Assembly (NCBI RefSeq): GCF_018449675.1 | Contig: NZ_JAAVUZ010000009.1 | Coordinates: 62,001 to 126,000, forward strand | DNA: 64,000 nt | Source: Glaciihabitans sp. dw_435 | GTDB lineage: Bacteria; Actinomycetota; Actinomycetes; Actinomycetales; Microbacteriaceae | Direction: 5' to 3' | Shown: positions 51,409-59,879 of the stretch, piece by piece | How positions within the stretch are numbered: position 1 is the first letter of the stretch | Layout of the letters: every line of letters begins with the position of its first letter | Made by a program: the position numbers and the translations under genes | The notes under the pieces: generated by a model | Databases searched by the model: none | The model's input: the letters and a program-made list of their open reading frames with translations, nothing else | What the model was told of the DNA's origin: nothing

Positions 51409-52957
51409 GAAGGTCAACTCCCGCCTCGTCGAGGACGGTCAGCAGCGTGCCATCCAGCAGCATGTCGCTGACCGCGATCAGCTCGGGCGACGCGAACCGG
51501 TCGGGTCCGGGGCCGCCGACGCTGGTGCGCAGCTGCGCGATGACAGCGGATGCCGCGGGGCCGGGTGTCATCGGAGCGCGCAGCTCGAGGGCACGCGATG
51601 CGTTGAGAAACTCGATCGCGATGACGTGACGCAGGCCGTCGACGCTGCGGCGCAGCTTGCGGGCGCCGGCCCAGCCCATGGACACGTGGTCCTCCTGCAT
51701 GGCGCTGGAGGGGATCGAGTCGACGGATGCCGGAACCGCGAGTCGCTTCATCTCGCTGACGATTCCCGCGGCCGTGTACTGGGTGATCATGTTGCCCGAA
51801 TCGACGCCCGGATCGTCCGCGAGGAACGGGGACAGCCCGTGCGAGCGGTTCGCATCGAGGAGGCGATCGGTGCGGCGCTCGGAGATGCTGGCGAGGTCGG
51901 CGAGCGCGATGGCCAGGAAGTCGAGTACGTAGGCGACGGGTGCTCCGTGGAAGTTGCCGTTGGACACCACACGACCGGAGGGCGTGACCACCGGGTTGTC
52001 GATCACCGACGCGAGCTCGTACCCGGCGATCCGGCGGGCGTGCTCGACGGTGTCGCGAACGCCCCCGGCAACCTGCGGGTGGCAGCGGATCGAGTAGGCG
52101 TCCTGTACGCGATGCTTCTGCGGACCGCGGTTGTCCTCGATGATCTGCGAGCCGCGCAGCATGGCGCGTACGTTCGCCGCCGAGATCTGCTGCCCGGGCT
52201 GCGGGCGCATTCCGACGAGCTCGGCCTCGAACGGTTCGTCAGATCCGAGCAGGGCCTCGAGCGACATCGCCATCGCGGCATCAGCCAGATTGCACAGCTC
52301 GTCGATGTCGTGAAGGGCAAGAACGAGCTGACCGAGCATGCCGTCCGTGCCGTTGATGAGCGCGAGGCCCTCCTTCTCGGCCAGCAGGATCGGTTCGAGT
52401 CCCGCGGAGAGAAGTGCTTCCTCGCCACTGACCAGCTGGCCGTCGGCGAGGCGGGCGCGCCCCTCGCCCATGATGACCAGCGCCACGTGGGCGAGGGGTG
52501 CGAGGTCGCCCGAGCAGCCGAGCGATCCGTATTCGTAGACGACGGGGGTGATGCCCGCGTTGAGCAGATCGGCGTAGGCCTGCACGACGACGGGACGGAC
52601 CCCGGTGCGGCCGGTGGCGAGGTTCGACAGGCGCGACAGCATCAACGCCCGAACGACTTCGCGTTCCACCTCGGCTCCCATGCCCGCGGCGTGCGACCGG
52701 ATCAGGCTGCGCTGCAACTGCGTGCGCATGTCCGGTGCAACGTGCTTGGTGGCGAGGGCACCGAATCCGGTGGACACCCCGTAGACGGGCGTCTCGGCGA
52801 GCGCCAGCGCCTCGATCAGTTCGCGACTGCGGGCGATCTCGACGAGGGCGTCCTCCGCGATCTCGACCTGGGCACCCGAGCGGGCGACCTGGACGATGTC
52901 GTTTTCGGTGAGGGGACCAATTCCCACCGTGATTGCGGTCGATGTCATGAGGGGCAT
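51392..52957 (-). CDS. hutH: Histidine ammonia-lyase
   Basis: HutH removes ammonia from L-histidine to give urocanate, the first step of the pathway completed by the hut operon at 34-40 kb. The 521-residue protein carries VYGVSTGFGALATKHV and the MIO prosthetic-group site YGSLGCSGDLAPLAHVAL; here the cyclising tripeptide is Cys148-Ser149-Gly150 rather than Ala-Ser-Gly, a variant allowed by the family signature. FLNASRALELRAPMTPGPAAS occurs near the end. The ATG at 52957 or 52948 is the start; neither has a clear ribosome site. It is co-transcribed with the aminotransferase and diverges from an IclR gene. Confidence 0.94.
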   Translation of the reverse strand: MPLMTSTAITVGIGPLTENDIVQVARSGAQVEIAEDALVEIARSRELIEALALAETPVYGVSTGFGALATKHVAPDMRTQLQRSLIRSHAAGMGAEVEREVVRALMLSRLSNLATGRTGVRPVVVQAYADLLNAGITPVVYEYGSLGCSGDLAPLAHVALVIMGEGRARLADGQLVSGEEALLSAGLEPILLAEKEGLALINGTDGMLGQLVLALHDIDELCNLADAAMAMSLEALLGSDEPFEAELVGMRPQPGQQISAANVRAMLRGSQIIEDNRGPQKHRVQDAYSIRCHPQVAGGVRDTVEHARRIAGYELASVIDNPVVTPSGRVVSNGNFHGAPVAYVLDFLAIALADLASISERRTDRLLDANRSHGLSPFLADDPGVDSGNMITQYTAAGIVSEMKRLAVPASVDSIPSSAMQEDHVSMGWAGARKLRRSVDGLRHVIAIEFLNASRALELRAPMTPGPAASAVIAQLRTSVGGPGPDRFASPELIAVSDMLLDGTLLTVLDEAGVDLHDLHH

Positions 52958-53011
52958 GTGAACAGTGAAGCCGCGCGTACACCGGTCAACAACACGCTTT
53001 TCGCGTCAAGC

Positions 53012-53028
53012 GTCTGACATTTGAGACA
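53012..53028 (-). promoter_or_regulatory. Hut operator 2, between hutH and iclR
   Basis: On the minus strand the sequence reads TGTCTCAAATGTCAGAC, identical at 15 of 17 positions to the element upstream of hutU (34350-34366). It lies 55 bases upstream of hutH, next to a TTGACC -35-like hexamer (52984-52989). Confidence 0.7.
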
Positions 53029-53176
53029 GGAGTCACTGCCAGAAACGCGGGAGCGATTTCGCACGCCCACGCCTCAGCGAGGCTCTGATCGAAATATTCG
53101 CGCCATATACTGAGCGACAAATTTGGCACGGCATTCCCCATCGGCTCCCGACGATCTCCCGGAAGGATTACGAAAA

Positions 53177-53992
53177 ATGCTCGAAGAACTTCCCGCCGCC
53201 GCAGAGCCGATGGGCCCGCGCATGCCCGCGCTTCGCCACGGCGTCGCCGCCCTCCGACACCTTGCGTCCTCTCCCAGTCCGGTACCGGCGAGCGCTATCG
53301 CGCGTCAGATTGGGATGCCTCGGAGCTCGACCTATCAGCTGCTGCAGGTGCTCGTGGATGAGGGCCTCGTGGTGCACATTCCCGAGTCCCGCGGCTACAA
53401 GCTGGGCGTCGGGGTCTTCGAGTTGGGCTCCGCATACCTGCGTCACCAGCCGATGGAACACCTTGCCCGCCCGCTCCTTGCCAAGGTGGTTCGCCAGATC
53501 GGGCAGACCGTGCACCTCGGCATCCTCTACGGACACGAAACTCTCTACCTCCTCAAGGAACAGCCACCTCGACCAACCTCCCTCGTCACGGCGGTCGGCG
53601 TTCGCCTTCCCGCACACCTGACCGCTACCGGCCGCTCGATGCTGTGCTGGCTTCCCAGCCCGCAGATCACCGCCATCTTCGCGACATCCGACACGTTCGT
53701 TGATCGCACCGGACGCGGCCCGCGCAACCTCCGCGAGCTCAAGTCGACCCTCGAGGCCGACAGGCAGCGCGGATGGTCGATCGAGGATGGCTCCGTTACC
53801 GATGGAGTCACCTGTATCGCGGCCGCGGCGATGGATCACAACGGGATGCCCGTGGCGAGCCTGGCCGCGTCCTTCCTCACCGAGGCGGTGCCGCGCGACA
53901 AATGGCCCGACATCGCTGCCCACCTGCTGCGCTCGGCGGAGGTCCTCACCAAGCGTTTCGGTGGGGTCGTCCCGGTGCGCGCCGCCAGCTAG
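53177..53992 (+). CDS. IclR family transcriptional regulator, probable hut regulator
   Basis: A 271-residue IclR protein: N-terminal winged helix (GVAALRHLASSPSPVPASAIARQIGMPRSSTYQLLQVLVDEGLVVHIPESRGYKLG) and C-terminal effector domain (LARPLLAKVVRQIGQTVHLGILYGHETLYLL, PAHLTATGRSMLCWLP). Divergent from hutH, with a shared 17-bp element also found before hutU, it is the likely hut regulator responding to urocanate or a related intermediate. The ATG at 53177 has GGAAGGA upstream and is preferred; a TTG at 53123 would add 18 residues. A TATACT box at about 53106 may be its promoter. Confidence 0.88.
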   Translation: MLEELPAAAEPMGPRMPALRHGVAALRHLASSPSPVPASAIARQIGMPRSSTYQLLQVLVDEGLVVHIPESRGYKLGVGVFELGSAYLRHQPMEHLARPLLAKVVRQIGQTVHLGILYGHETLYLLKEQPPRPTSLVTAVGVRLPAHLTATGRSMLCWLPSPQITAIFATSDTFVDRTGRGPRNLRELKSTLEADRQRGWSIEDGSVTDGVTCIAAAAMDHNGMPVASLAASFLTEAVPRDKWPDIAAHLLRSAEVLTKRFGGVVPVRAAS

Positions 53993-54066
53993 GGCGGGGA
54001 GGCTCCTCGCGCCGGAGGGGAATTGTTTAGCGCCGCTTTATGCGCGATTATCCATTGAGTTTTTGA

Positions 54067-54072
54067 TAGCAT
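54067..54072 (+). promoter_or_regulatory. -10 box candidate of lsr2
   Basis: TAGCAT lies about 25 bases before the ATG at 54097, leaving a short leader that holds the ribosome site GGGAG. Confidence 0.35.
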
Positions 54073-54096
54073 CCATATCGAAACGGGAGTGTGGAT

Positions 54097-54441
54097 ATGG
54101 CGCAGAAAATTACCGTCCAGCTTTTCGATGACATCTCACACGAGATCATCGAAGACGGCCAGGGCGAGACAATATCGTTCTCGCTCGATGGGCGCTCCTT
54201 CGAGATCGACCTCTCGGCCCGCCACGCAGAAGAACTGCGAAAGTCACTCGCGCCCTACATCGAGAATGCCCGCTCCAGCAGGGATTCCGGTGGCCGCGCT
54301 TCTGCCGGGCCCGCGCAGAACGGCACGGCATCGAGTGCCTCCATCATCCGGGAATGGGCAATCGCCAACGGCGTTGCCGTGCCCAGCAGGGGACGGATCC
54401 CCGCGCACGTGACCACGGCGTATATCGACGCCCACCGCTGA
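54097..54441 (+). CDS. lsr2: Lsr2 family nucleoid-associated protein
   Basis: Lsr2 bridges DNA and silences AT-rich, often foreign, genes in Actinobacteria. The 114-residue protein has the N-terminal oligomerisation domain (QKITVQLFDDISHEIIEDGQGETISFSLDGRSFEIDLSARHAEELRKSLAPYIENA), a Gly/Ser/Ala linker, and the C-terminal DNA-binding domain with the minor-groove motif SRGRI and IREWAIANGVAVPSRGRIPAHVTTAYIDAH. The ATG at 54097 has GGGAG seven bases upstream. A hairpin at 54496-54516 probably ends its transcript. Confidence 0.95.
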   Translation: MAQKITVQLFDDISHEIIEDGQGETISFSLDGRSFEIDLSARHAEELRKSLAPYIENARSSRDSGGRASAGPAQNGTASSASIIREWAIANGVAVPSRGRIPAHVTTAYIDAHR

Positions 54442-54495
54442 ATTCCCGGACGCGGCCGTCAAACCTGCGCGCCGCTTTTCTTTACCGCCACAGAA

Positions 54496-54516
54496 ATCCC
54501 CCAATTCCGGGGGGAT
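54496..54516 (+). terminator. Terminator hairpin after lsr2
   Basis: ATCCCCC (54496-54502) pairs with GGGGGAT (54510-54516) around a 7-base loop, followed by the T-rich TATATCTGTTT. It lies between convergent lsr2 and TetR genes. Confidence 0.65.
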
Positions 54517-54541
54517 ATATCTGTTTCTACAGCCGAACGAC

Positions 54542-55096
54542 CTATCGAGTTCCCATGAGGAAGTTAACGAGTTTCGGTGCGGTCGCATCGGAGAGCGTGT
54601 GGGGCTGATAAATCACCCGGTAGACGATGGGCGCGATGACGTGATCGATGATGTCCTCCGCCGAAACGGGGCCGTCCCCTCCGAACCGGTCGAGAATCAC
54701 TCCGGCTTCCGCACGACGATTGCGCAGGCAGTCGGTCTCGGTCTCACCGGCGGTCGCAGCCCCGGCTCGCAGCAGCGCGGCATTGGCCGGGATGCTGTAG
54801 TGGCGAACGAACTCGGCAGTCCACGAGGTCAGGTCTTCCCGGAGGTCCCCCGTGTCGGCCATCGGACGATTGGGATCCAGGCGGTACGTCGCGATGTCGT
54901 TGATCATCGACGGCAGGTCGCCCCAGCGGCGATACACGCTCGTGGGGTTCACTCCCGCGCGCTCCGCGACCATCGGAATGGTCACCCGGTCGCTGCCGCG
55001 TTCCGCCATCAGGTCTTCGAGCGCACGCTTGACGGCGACCAGCACCGCTGCGCTGCGGCCCCCGGGTCGCTTGCCCGTCGTTGTCTCTGTGGTCAT
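54542..55096 (-). CDS. TetR family transcriptional regulator, divergent from an MFS exporter
   Basis: A 184-residue repressor: RVTIPMVAERAGVNPTSVYRRWGDLPSMINDIATYRL is the helix-turn-helix, and the C-terminal part (FVRHYSIPANAALLRAGAATAGE, DIIDHVIAPIVYRVIY) matches the ligand domain of AcrR-like members. A TACGAT box six bases before the ATG at 55096 suggests a leaderless mRNA. Two related inverted repeats lie between it and the MFS gene, so the exporter is its probable target. Confidence 0.9.
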   Translation of the reverse strand: MTTETTTGKRPGGRSAAVLVAVKRALEDLMAERGSDRVTIPMVAERAGVNPTSVYRRWGDLPSMINDIATYRLDPNRPMADTGDLREDLTSWTAEFVRHYSIPANAALLRAGAATAGETETDCLRNRRAEAGVILDRFGGDGPVSAEDIIDHVIAPIVYRVIYQPHTLSDATAPKLVNFLMGTR

Positions 55097-55102
55097 GATG
55101 TC

Positions 55103-55108
55103 ATCGTA
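55103..55108 (-). promoter_or_regulatory. -10 box of leaderless TetR gene
   Basis: Minus-strand TACGAT, six bases, then the ATG at 55096. Confidence 0.5.
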
Positions 55109-55110
55109 AT

Positions 55111-55172
55111 GCAAATCGCTTTGCTTTAGTTGGCCCAACGCAGTACGCTCGGGGAATTGCAAAAATCGTTGC
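55111..55172. promoter_or_regulatory. Paired TetR operators between the regulator and the MFS gene
   Basis: GCAAATCGCTTTGC (55111-55124) and GCAAAAATCGTTGC (55159-55172) are both 14-base inverted repeats of GCAA/TTGC type. Each is followed by TTTAG, so the two are direct repeats spaced 48 bases apart. One lies just upstream of the TetR -10 box and the other before the MFS start. Confidence 0.6.
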
Positions 55173-55214
55173 TTTAGCGAGATCTTGCCGAACCACCACC
55201 AGGAAGCCGCCCCC

Positions 55215-56414
55215 ATGCGCACTCTCAGCAGAAGATCCAGTTTCGTCGTGGCCGCGTCAGTGGCGGCCATCGCCCTGTGGACGAGCGCGGCACCGACCGT
55301 GACGTACCCGGTGTACGCGGAGGAGTGGAACCTCACCCCCGCGACCACCACCACGATCTTCGCGATCTACCCCCTCGTGGTTGTCATCGCGCTCGCGATC
55401 TTCGGCAACCTCTCCGACTACATCGGTCGCCGTTCGACGATCCTGCTCGGGCTCGGAGCGGGACTGATCGGTGTGCTCCTCTTCGCGCTCGCCCAGGACG
55501 TGTCGTGGCTGTTCGTTGGGCGCGGGTTCATGGGCATCGGGGTCGCGCTGTCGCTGGCTCCGGCCACCGCGGCGGTCGTCGAGTTCAGCGCGCCGGGACA
55601 GGAGAAGCGGGCGAGCGCCGTCACGACGGCATCGACGGCGGCGGGCCTGGTGCTGGCGACCCTCATTGGCGGCGCGCTCATCCAGTACGCCCCCTACCCC
55701 ACCCACCTCAACTTCTGGGTTCTGTTCGTCGTCATCGCGGTGGTTGCCGCATTCGCCTGGTTCCTGCCGCGGCACACTTCCGCCGAGGCGCAGGGCCGGT
55801 GGCGTCCGCGCGCCTTGGCCATCCCCCGAGGCATCCGCAAGTACTTCCTCATCGGCGCCGTCGCCGTCACCGGTGCCTACACGGTCGGTGTCATCGTGCT
55901 GTCCCTCGGTGCCGACATCGCCAAGGAGCTGATCGGGTCCGACAACGCGCTGGTCAACGGCTCGGTCATCGCGGTCAACGCGGTGGCAATCGGTGTCGCG
56001 GCGCTCCTGGCACGAGGCATCCGCCCCAACACCCTCGTCTCCCTCGGTGGCATCATCGCCTTCGTCGGCGTTGGCATCATGCTCATCTCGTCGGTCGACC
56101 ACTCGCTCGTCGTCTTCCTCGTCTCGGCGATCATCACCGGCGTCGGGTACAGCTTCCTGTTCTCGGGCGGCCTCGGCGTCGTGAGCGCAAAGGCCCCCGC
56201 ACACCACCGCGCGGGGACAATCTCGACCGTCTACCTGGTGTCGTACCTGGTGCAGGGCGCGACCGCGCTGTACCTCGGGGCCGTCGCGACGGCATCCGGA
56301 CTCGAGACCGCCCTGGTCATCGGCGCGGGTGTGGTTGCGGTCTTCAGCCTCGCGGCCCTGATCCTCTCGGTCGCCCTCGGTCGCGGCGTTCGCGCAACCG
56401 CTGCCACCGCATAG
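55215..56414 (+). CDS. MFS transporter (drug or metabolite exporter), TetR-linked
   Basis: A 399-residue permease with twelve predicted helices, motif A in FGNLSDYIGRRSTILLGLG and PATAAVVEFSAPGQEKRASAV in the first half. The ATG at 55215 is preferred over TTG at 55185, which lies at the edge of the operator region. The divergent TetR gene and paired operators suggest induction by a toxic substrate. Confidence 0.87.
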   Translation: MRTLSRRSSFVVAASVAAIALWTSAAPTVTYPVYAEEWNLTPATTTTIFAIYPLVVVIALAIFGNLSDYIGRRSTILLGLGAGLIGVLLFALAQDVSWLFVGRGFMGIGVALSLAPATAAVVEFSAPGQEKRASAVTTASTAAGLVLATLIGGALIQYAPYPTHLNFWVLFVVIAVVAAFAWFLPRHTSAEAQGRWRPRALAIPRGIRKYFLIGAVAVTGAYTVGVIVLSLGADIAKELIGSDNALVNGSVIAVNAVAIGVAALLARGIRPNTLVSLGGIIAFVGVGIMLISSVDHSLVVFLVSAIITGVGYSFLFSGGLGVVSAKAPAHHRAGTISTVYLVSYLVQGATALYLGAVATASGLETALVIGAGVVAVFSLAALILSVALGRGVRATAATA

Positions 56415-56517
56415 CGGAATTGCATACCCCCGCACCGGCGGCGGCCCACCCGAGTAGGGTTCTTGAGGGTTGTTCGCGTCGCCGGCGTGGGAAACACACC
56501 ACGAGGATGGGGGCGCA

Positions 56518-57111
56518 ATGTCTGCGGACGCTGATGTCACAGTGACGAACGAGACGATCAATCCAGCGGGAGACGCACCGGCAGAGCCGCGTGTGCTCGT
56601 GCTCATGGGGGTCTCCGGCAGCGGCAAGTCGACGGTCGCGTCCCTGCTCGCCGAACGCATGGGCTGGGAGTTCGAAGAGGGCGACTCGCTCCACCCGCAG
56701 TCGAACATCGACAAGATGGCGGCAGGGCATCCCCTCACCGACGAGGACCGCTGGCCGTGGCTCGAGCTCATCGCCGAGTGGATCGAAGCGCAGCTTGATG
56801 CCGGCCGCAGCGGCGTCATCACCTGCTCCTCCCTCAAGCGCAGCTACCGCGACGTCATCGACCGCCGCCACCACGGCGTCGAGTTCGTCTACCTCGCGGG
56901 TAGCGAAGACACGATCTCCGATCGCCTCGCCGCCCGCACCGACCACTTCATGCCGCCGTCGCTCCTGACGAGCCAGTTCGAAACGCTGGAAGAGCCGTCA
57001 GCCGACGAGCCCGCCATTCGCGTCGACGACGGCGCGACACCATCTGCCATCGTCGACGAAATTCAACGCCGGCTCCATCTGCACGACTCGATCAAGGGGA
57101 ACGCCGCATGA
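56518..57111 (+). CDS. gntK: Gluconokinase
   Basis: GntK phosphorylates D-gluconate to 6-phosphogluconate, which enters the pentose phosphate pathway. The 197-residue P-loop kinase shows Walker A GVSGSGKST (residues 31-39), FEEGDSLHPQSNIDKMAAGHPLTDEDRWPWL and CSSLKRSYRDVIDRR, all typical of GntK. About 24 residues precede the kinase core. GAGGA lies upstream of the ATG. Its stop overlaps the start of the permease gene (ATGA). Confidence 0.94.
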   Translation: MSADADVTVTNETINPAGDAPAEPRVLVLMGVSGSGKSTVASLLAERMGWEFEEGDSLHPQSNIDKMAAGHPLTDEDRWPWLELIAEWIEAQLDAGRSGVITCSSLKRSYRDVIDRRHHGVEFVYLAGSEDTISDRLAARTDHFMPPSLLTSQFETLEEPSADEPAIRVDDGATPSAIVDEIQRRLHLHDSIKGNAA

Positions 57112-58628
57112 GCATCGAAAGAATGGCCGGCGCGATTGCCGGCGTGGCACGGGCAACGAATCCAGCGGATGAACCGTGGAGCGGTCATGACACGCAGGTG
57201 CTGATCGTCGCGGCGATCGGCATCGCCATCGTCGTGGTGCTCATCGTCTTTGCGAAGTTCCATGCGTTCCTCGCCCTGATCATCAGCGCCCTCTTCGTGG
57301 GACTCGCGTCGGGCATCGAGCTCGACAAGGTCACCGGATCGTTCGAAACCGGCGTCGGCGGCGTTCTCGGATCGACGGGCGTGCTCATCGCGCTGGGCGC
57401 GATGCTCGGAAAACTGCTGGCGGACTCCGGTGGAGCCGACCGCGTGGTCGACACCCTGCTCAAGGGCAAGGAGTCATCTCTTCCCTGGAAGATGGCGCTC
57501 GTGGCCGCGATCATCGGCATCCCCCTCTTCTTCGAGATCGGCCTCGTGCTGCTGATCCCCGTGGTCATGCTCGTGGTGCATCGCTCCAAGAGCCCGGCCA
57601 TGCGCCTCGGAATCCCGGCACTCGCCGGACTCTCGGTGCTGCACGGCTTCATCCCGCCGCACCCCGGCCCCCTCGCCGCCATCGGCATCCTGGGCGCCAA
57701 CGTCGGCATCACCCTCGCGCTCGGACTCATCGTTGCGATTCCCGCCGTGATCATCGCCGGCCCGCTGTTCGGCCGTGTCGCCGCCCGCTGGGTTCCCGTC
57801 GGAGCAGGCGGCGCTGCGCTGGCCGTGGTGGGCGCCGGTGCCGCACGAGCGTCCGTCGGGTCATCCACCTCGTCCTCGTCGTCGTCTTCGTCGTTCGGCT
57901 CGAGCGACGCCGGGGACAACGACCCCGCCGCGGCCCGTGCCCAGGATCCGGACGCGACACGCACCCCGTCGTTCGGCATCACGCTCGCGACGCTACTGTC
58001 GCCGCTCGTGCTCATGCTGCTGAAGGCCGGCGGCGACATCTGGCTCGACTCGGATTCGCCGGTTCGCCACTTTCTCGACTTCATCGGTGACCCGGTGTTC
58101 GCTCTGCTCTTCGCCGTGCTGCTGGCCATGATCACGTTCGGCGTGCGCGTCGGGTTCACCGCGTCGGTGCTCAGCACCAAGATCGGCCAGAGCCTTCTCC
58201 CGATCGTCGGTGTCGTGTTCATCGTCGGTGCCGGTGGCGGATTCAAGCAGGTACTCGTCGACGGTGGAACAGCCACCGCAATCGCGAAGATCGCCATTGC
58301 CACCCACCTGTCGGTGCTGTTGCTCGGCTGGATCGTCGCCGCGCTCATCCGCCTCGCGACGGGTTCGGCGACCGTCGCAACCGTCACCGCGGCCGGCATC
58401 GTCGTGCCGCTGGCAACCGGGCTCACCCCGACGCACCTGTCGCTGCTCGTGCTCGCGATCGGCGCGGGATCCCTGATCTTCTCGCACGTCAATGACGCGG
58501 GTTTCTGGCTGGTGAAGGAGTACTTCGGTCTCACCGTCGGCCAGACGCTCAAGACCTGGTCGGTCATGGAGACGATCATCTCCGTCGTCGGGCTTGCCGT
58601 CGTGCTGCTGCTCTCGCTGTTCTTATAG
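57108..58628 (+). CDS. gntP: Gluconate:H+ symporter, GntP family
   Basis: A 506-residue permease with about twelve to fourteen helices importing gluconate for the coupled kinase. Conserved stretches include GSFETGVGGVLGSTGVLIALGAMLGKLLADSGGADRVVDTLL, PLFFEIGLVLLIPVV, HGFIPPHPGPLAAIGILGANVG and FSHVNDAGFWLVKEYFGLTVGQTLKTWSVMETI. A serine-rich cytoplasmic insert (SSTSSSSSSSSFGSS, about residues 249-270) interrupts the middle and is unusual for the family. Confidence 0.93.
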   Translation: MSIERMAGAIAGVARATNPADEPWSGHDTQVLIVAAIGIAIVVVLIVFAKFHAFLALIISALFVGLASGIELDKVTGSFETGVGGVLGSTGVLIALGAMLGKLLADSGGADRVVDTLLKGKESSLPWKMALVAAIIGIPLFFEIGLVLLIPVVMLVVHRSKSPAMRLGIPALAGLSVLHGFIPPHPGPLAAIGILGANVGITLALGLIVAIPAVIIAGPLFGRVAARWVPVGAGGAALAVVGAGAARASVGSSTSSSSSSSSFGSSDAGDNDPAAARAQDPDATRTPSFGITLATLLSPLVLMLLKAGGDIWLDSDSPVRHFLDFIGDPVFALLFAVLLAMITFGVRVGFTASVLSTKIGQSLLPIVGVVFIVGAGGGFKQVLVDGGTATAIAKIAIATHLSVLLLGWIVAALIRLATGSATVATVTAAGIVVPLATGLTPTHLSLLVLAIGAGSLIFSHVNDAGFWLVKEYFGLTVGQTLKTWSVMETIISVVGLAVVLLLSLFL

Positions 58629-58661
58629 CGCCGTTCACCACTGCCGCGGCGTCGTGATCCG

Positions 58662-59408
58662 GTGACCATCGAGTTCGTCGTCCTTGTTGTCGGCGGCGTG
58701 ATCGCCGGAATCATCGGCACCGCGGGAGGCATCACCTCCCTCGTCGCCTATCCTCTGCTGCTGGCGGTGGGCATACCTCCGCTCACCGCCAACATCACCG
58801 GGTCCGTTGCCATGCTCGGCTCGGGGATTGGTTCGACGCTTCGGGCGCGCCCCGATCTGATCGGTCACCGGCAGACCCTGACGCGCTGGCTCCCGGTCGT
58901 GGTGGCCGGATCCCTGGCCGGAGCCATCCTGCTGCTCGTGACGCCGGCCGACCTGTTCGGCCGGATCGTGCCGTTCCTCGTCGCTGCGGGTGCCGCGCTC
59001 CTCCTGCTCCAACCCCGCATCACCCGGTGGAACGAATTCCACAGCCGGCGGGTCTCCACCGGCGCGACGGCGGTCGCCGTGACGGGCGTCACCATCTACA
59101 ACGGGTACTTCGGCGCGGGTTCGGGCGTGCTGATGATCGCCGTGCTCCTGCTCACCGTCGAGCCTCTGCTCCTGCGCGCCAACGCGCTCAAGAACGTCCT
59201 GCTCGTCACCGCGGACCTGCTGCCCGCGGTGCTCTTCGCTGTCTTCGGCACCGTGATCTGGTGGGCCGTGCTCGCCCTGGGCGTCGGCACCCTGATCGGC
59301 GGCCTCATCGGGCCAAGCGTCGCACGGCGCATCCCCCATCGTCCCCTGCGAATCCTCATCGCGCTGTCGGGATTCGCCCTCGCGGTATGGCTGTTCCTGC
59401 ATCCGTGA
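58662..59408 (+). CDS. TSUP family permease (TauE/SafE)
   Basis: A 248-residue membrane protein with seven or eight helices in two related halves: VLVVGGVIAGIIGTAGGITSLVAYPLLLAVGIPPLTANITGSVAMLGSGIGSTLRARPDL and GYFGAGSGVLMIAVLLLTVEPLLLRANALKNVLL. TSUP proteins export sulphite or organosulphonates or import small organic acids; the substrate here is unknown. The GTG at 58662 is 33 bases after gntP. Confidence 0.88.
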   Translation: MTIEFVVLVVGGVIAGIIGTAGGITSLVAYPLLLAVGIPPLTANITGSVAMLGSGIGSTLRARPDLIGHRQTLTRWLPVVVAGSLAGAILLLVTPADLFGRIVPFLVAAGAALLLLQPRITRWNEFHSRRVSTGATAVAVTGVTIYNGYFGAGSGVLMIAVLLLTVEPLLLRANALKNVLLVTADLLPAVLFAVFGTVIWWAVLALGVGTLIGGLIGPSVARRIPHRPLRILIALSGFALAVWLFLHP

Positions 59409-59482
59409 CCGCTGTTTCTCTCGCCCCGCGGCCCGTTCGGACGTACCCTCTCCCTACCGCCACGAGAACGGAGACACCGCCC

Positions 59483-59863
59483 ATGAGTGACTGGACACCC
59501 GACCAACTGACCCGCGTCGGCGCCGCCGAGGAACTGCAGATCTCCTCGAACCGCGACGACGGTTCGCTGCGCCCCTACGTCACCATCTGGGTGGTGCGCG
59601 CCGGCGACAACCTCTACGTGCGGTCCGCCTACGGCTCCACCAACCCCTGGTTCCGTCGCGCGACCGCCAGCGGCATCGGCCGCATCAAGGCAGGCGGAGT
59701 GGAAGCGGATGTCTCGTTCGCCGACGCGTCTCCGGACTCCCTCGGCGACATCGACGCGGCGTACCACGCGAAGTACGACCGGTACGGCCCGGCCATCGTG
59801 GAAACAGTGGTCGGAGAGAAGGCCGCGCCCACCACGATCAGGCTGGTTCCGCGGGAGCACTAG
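59483..59863 (+). CDS. DUF2255 family protein
   Basis: A small 126-residue cytosolic protein with the DUF2255 pattern: DWTPDQLTRVGAAEELQISSNRDDGSLRPYVTIWVVRAGDNLYVRSAYGSTNPWFRRA and GVEADVSFADA, ending in TIRLVPREH. The split-barrel look resembles flavin- or F420-binding nitroreductase-like proteins, but no activity is known. Confidence 0.82.
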   Translation: MSDWTPDQLTRVGAAEELQISSNRDDGSLRPYVTIWVVRAGDNLYVRSAYGSTNPWFRRATASGIGRIKAGGVEADVSFADASPDSLGDIDAAYHAKYDRYGPAIVETVVGEKAAPTTIRLVPREH

Positions 59864-59879
59864 CCCCGGGTCATCCGCT

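Noticed and set aside
51350-53017. 555-codon plus-strand frame opposite hutH
   Set aside because: hutH with its MIO site is on the other strand; the shadow frame has no domain.
55257-58735. Long minus-strand frames (526 and 516 codons) opposite the MFS and gntP genes
   Set aside because: Thr/Pro/Ser-rich mirror images of membrane-protein coding sequence.
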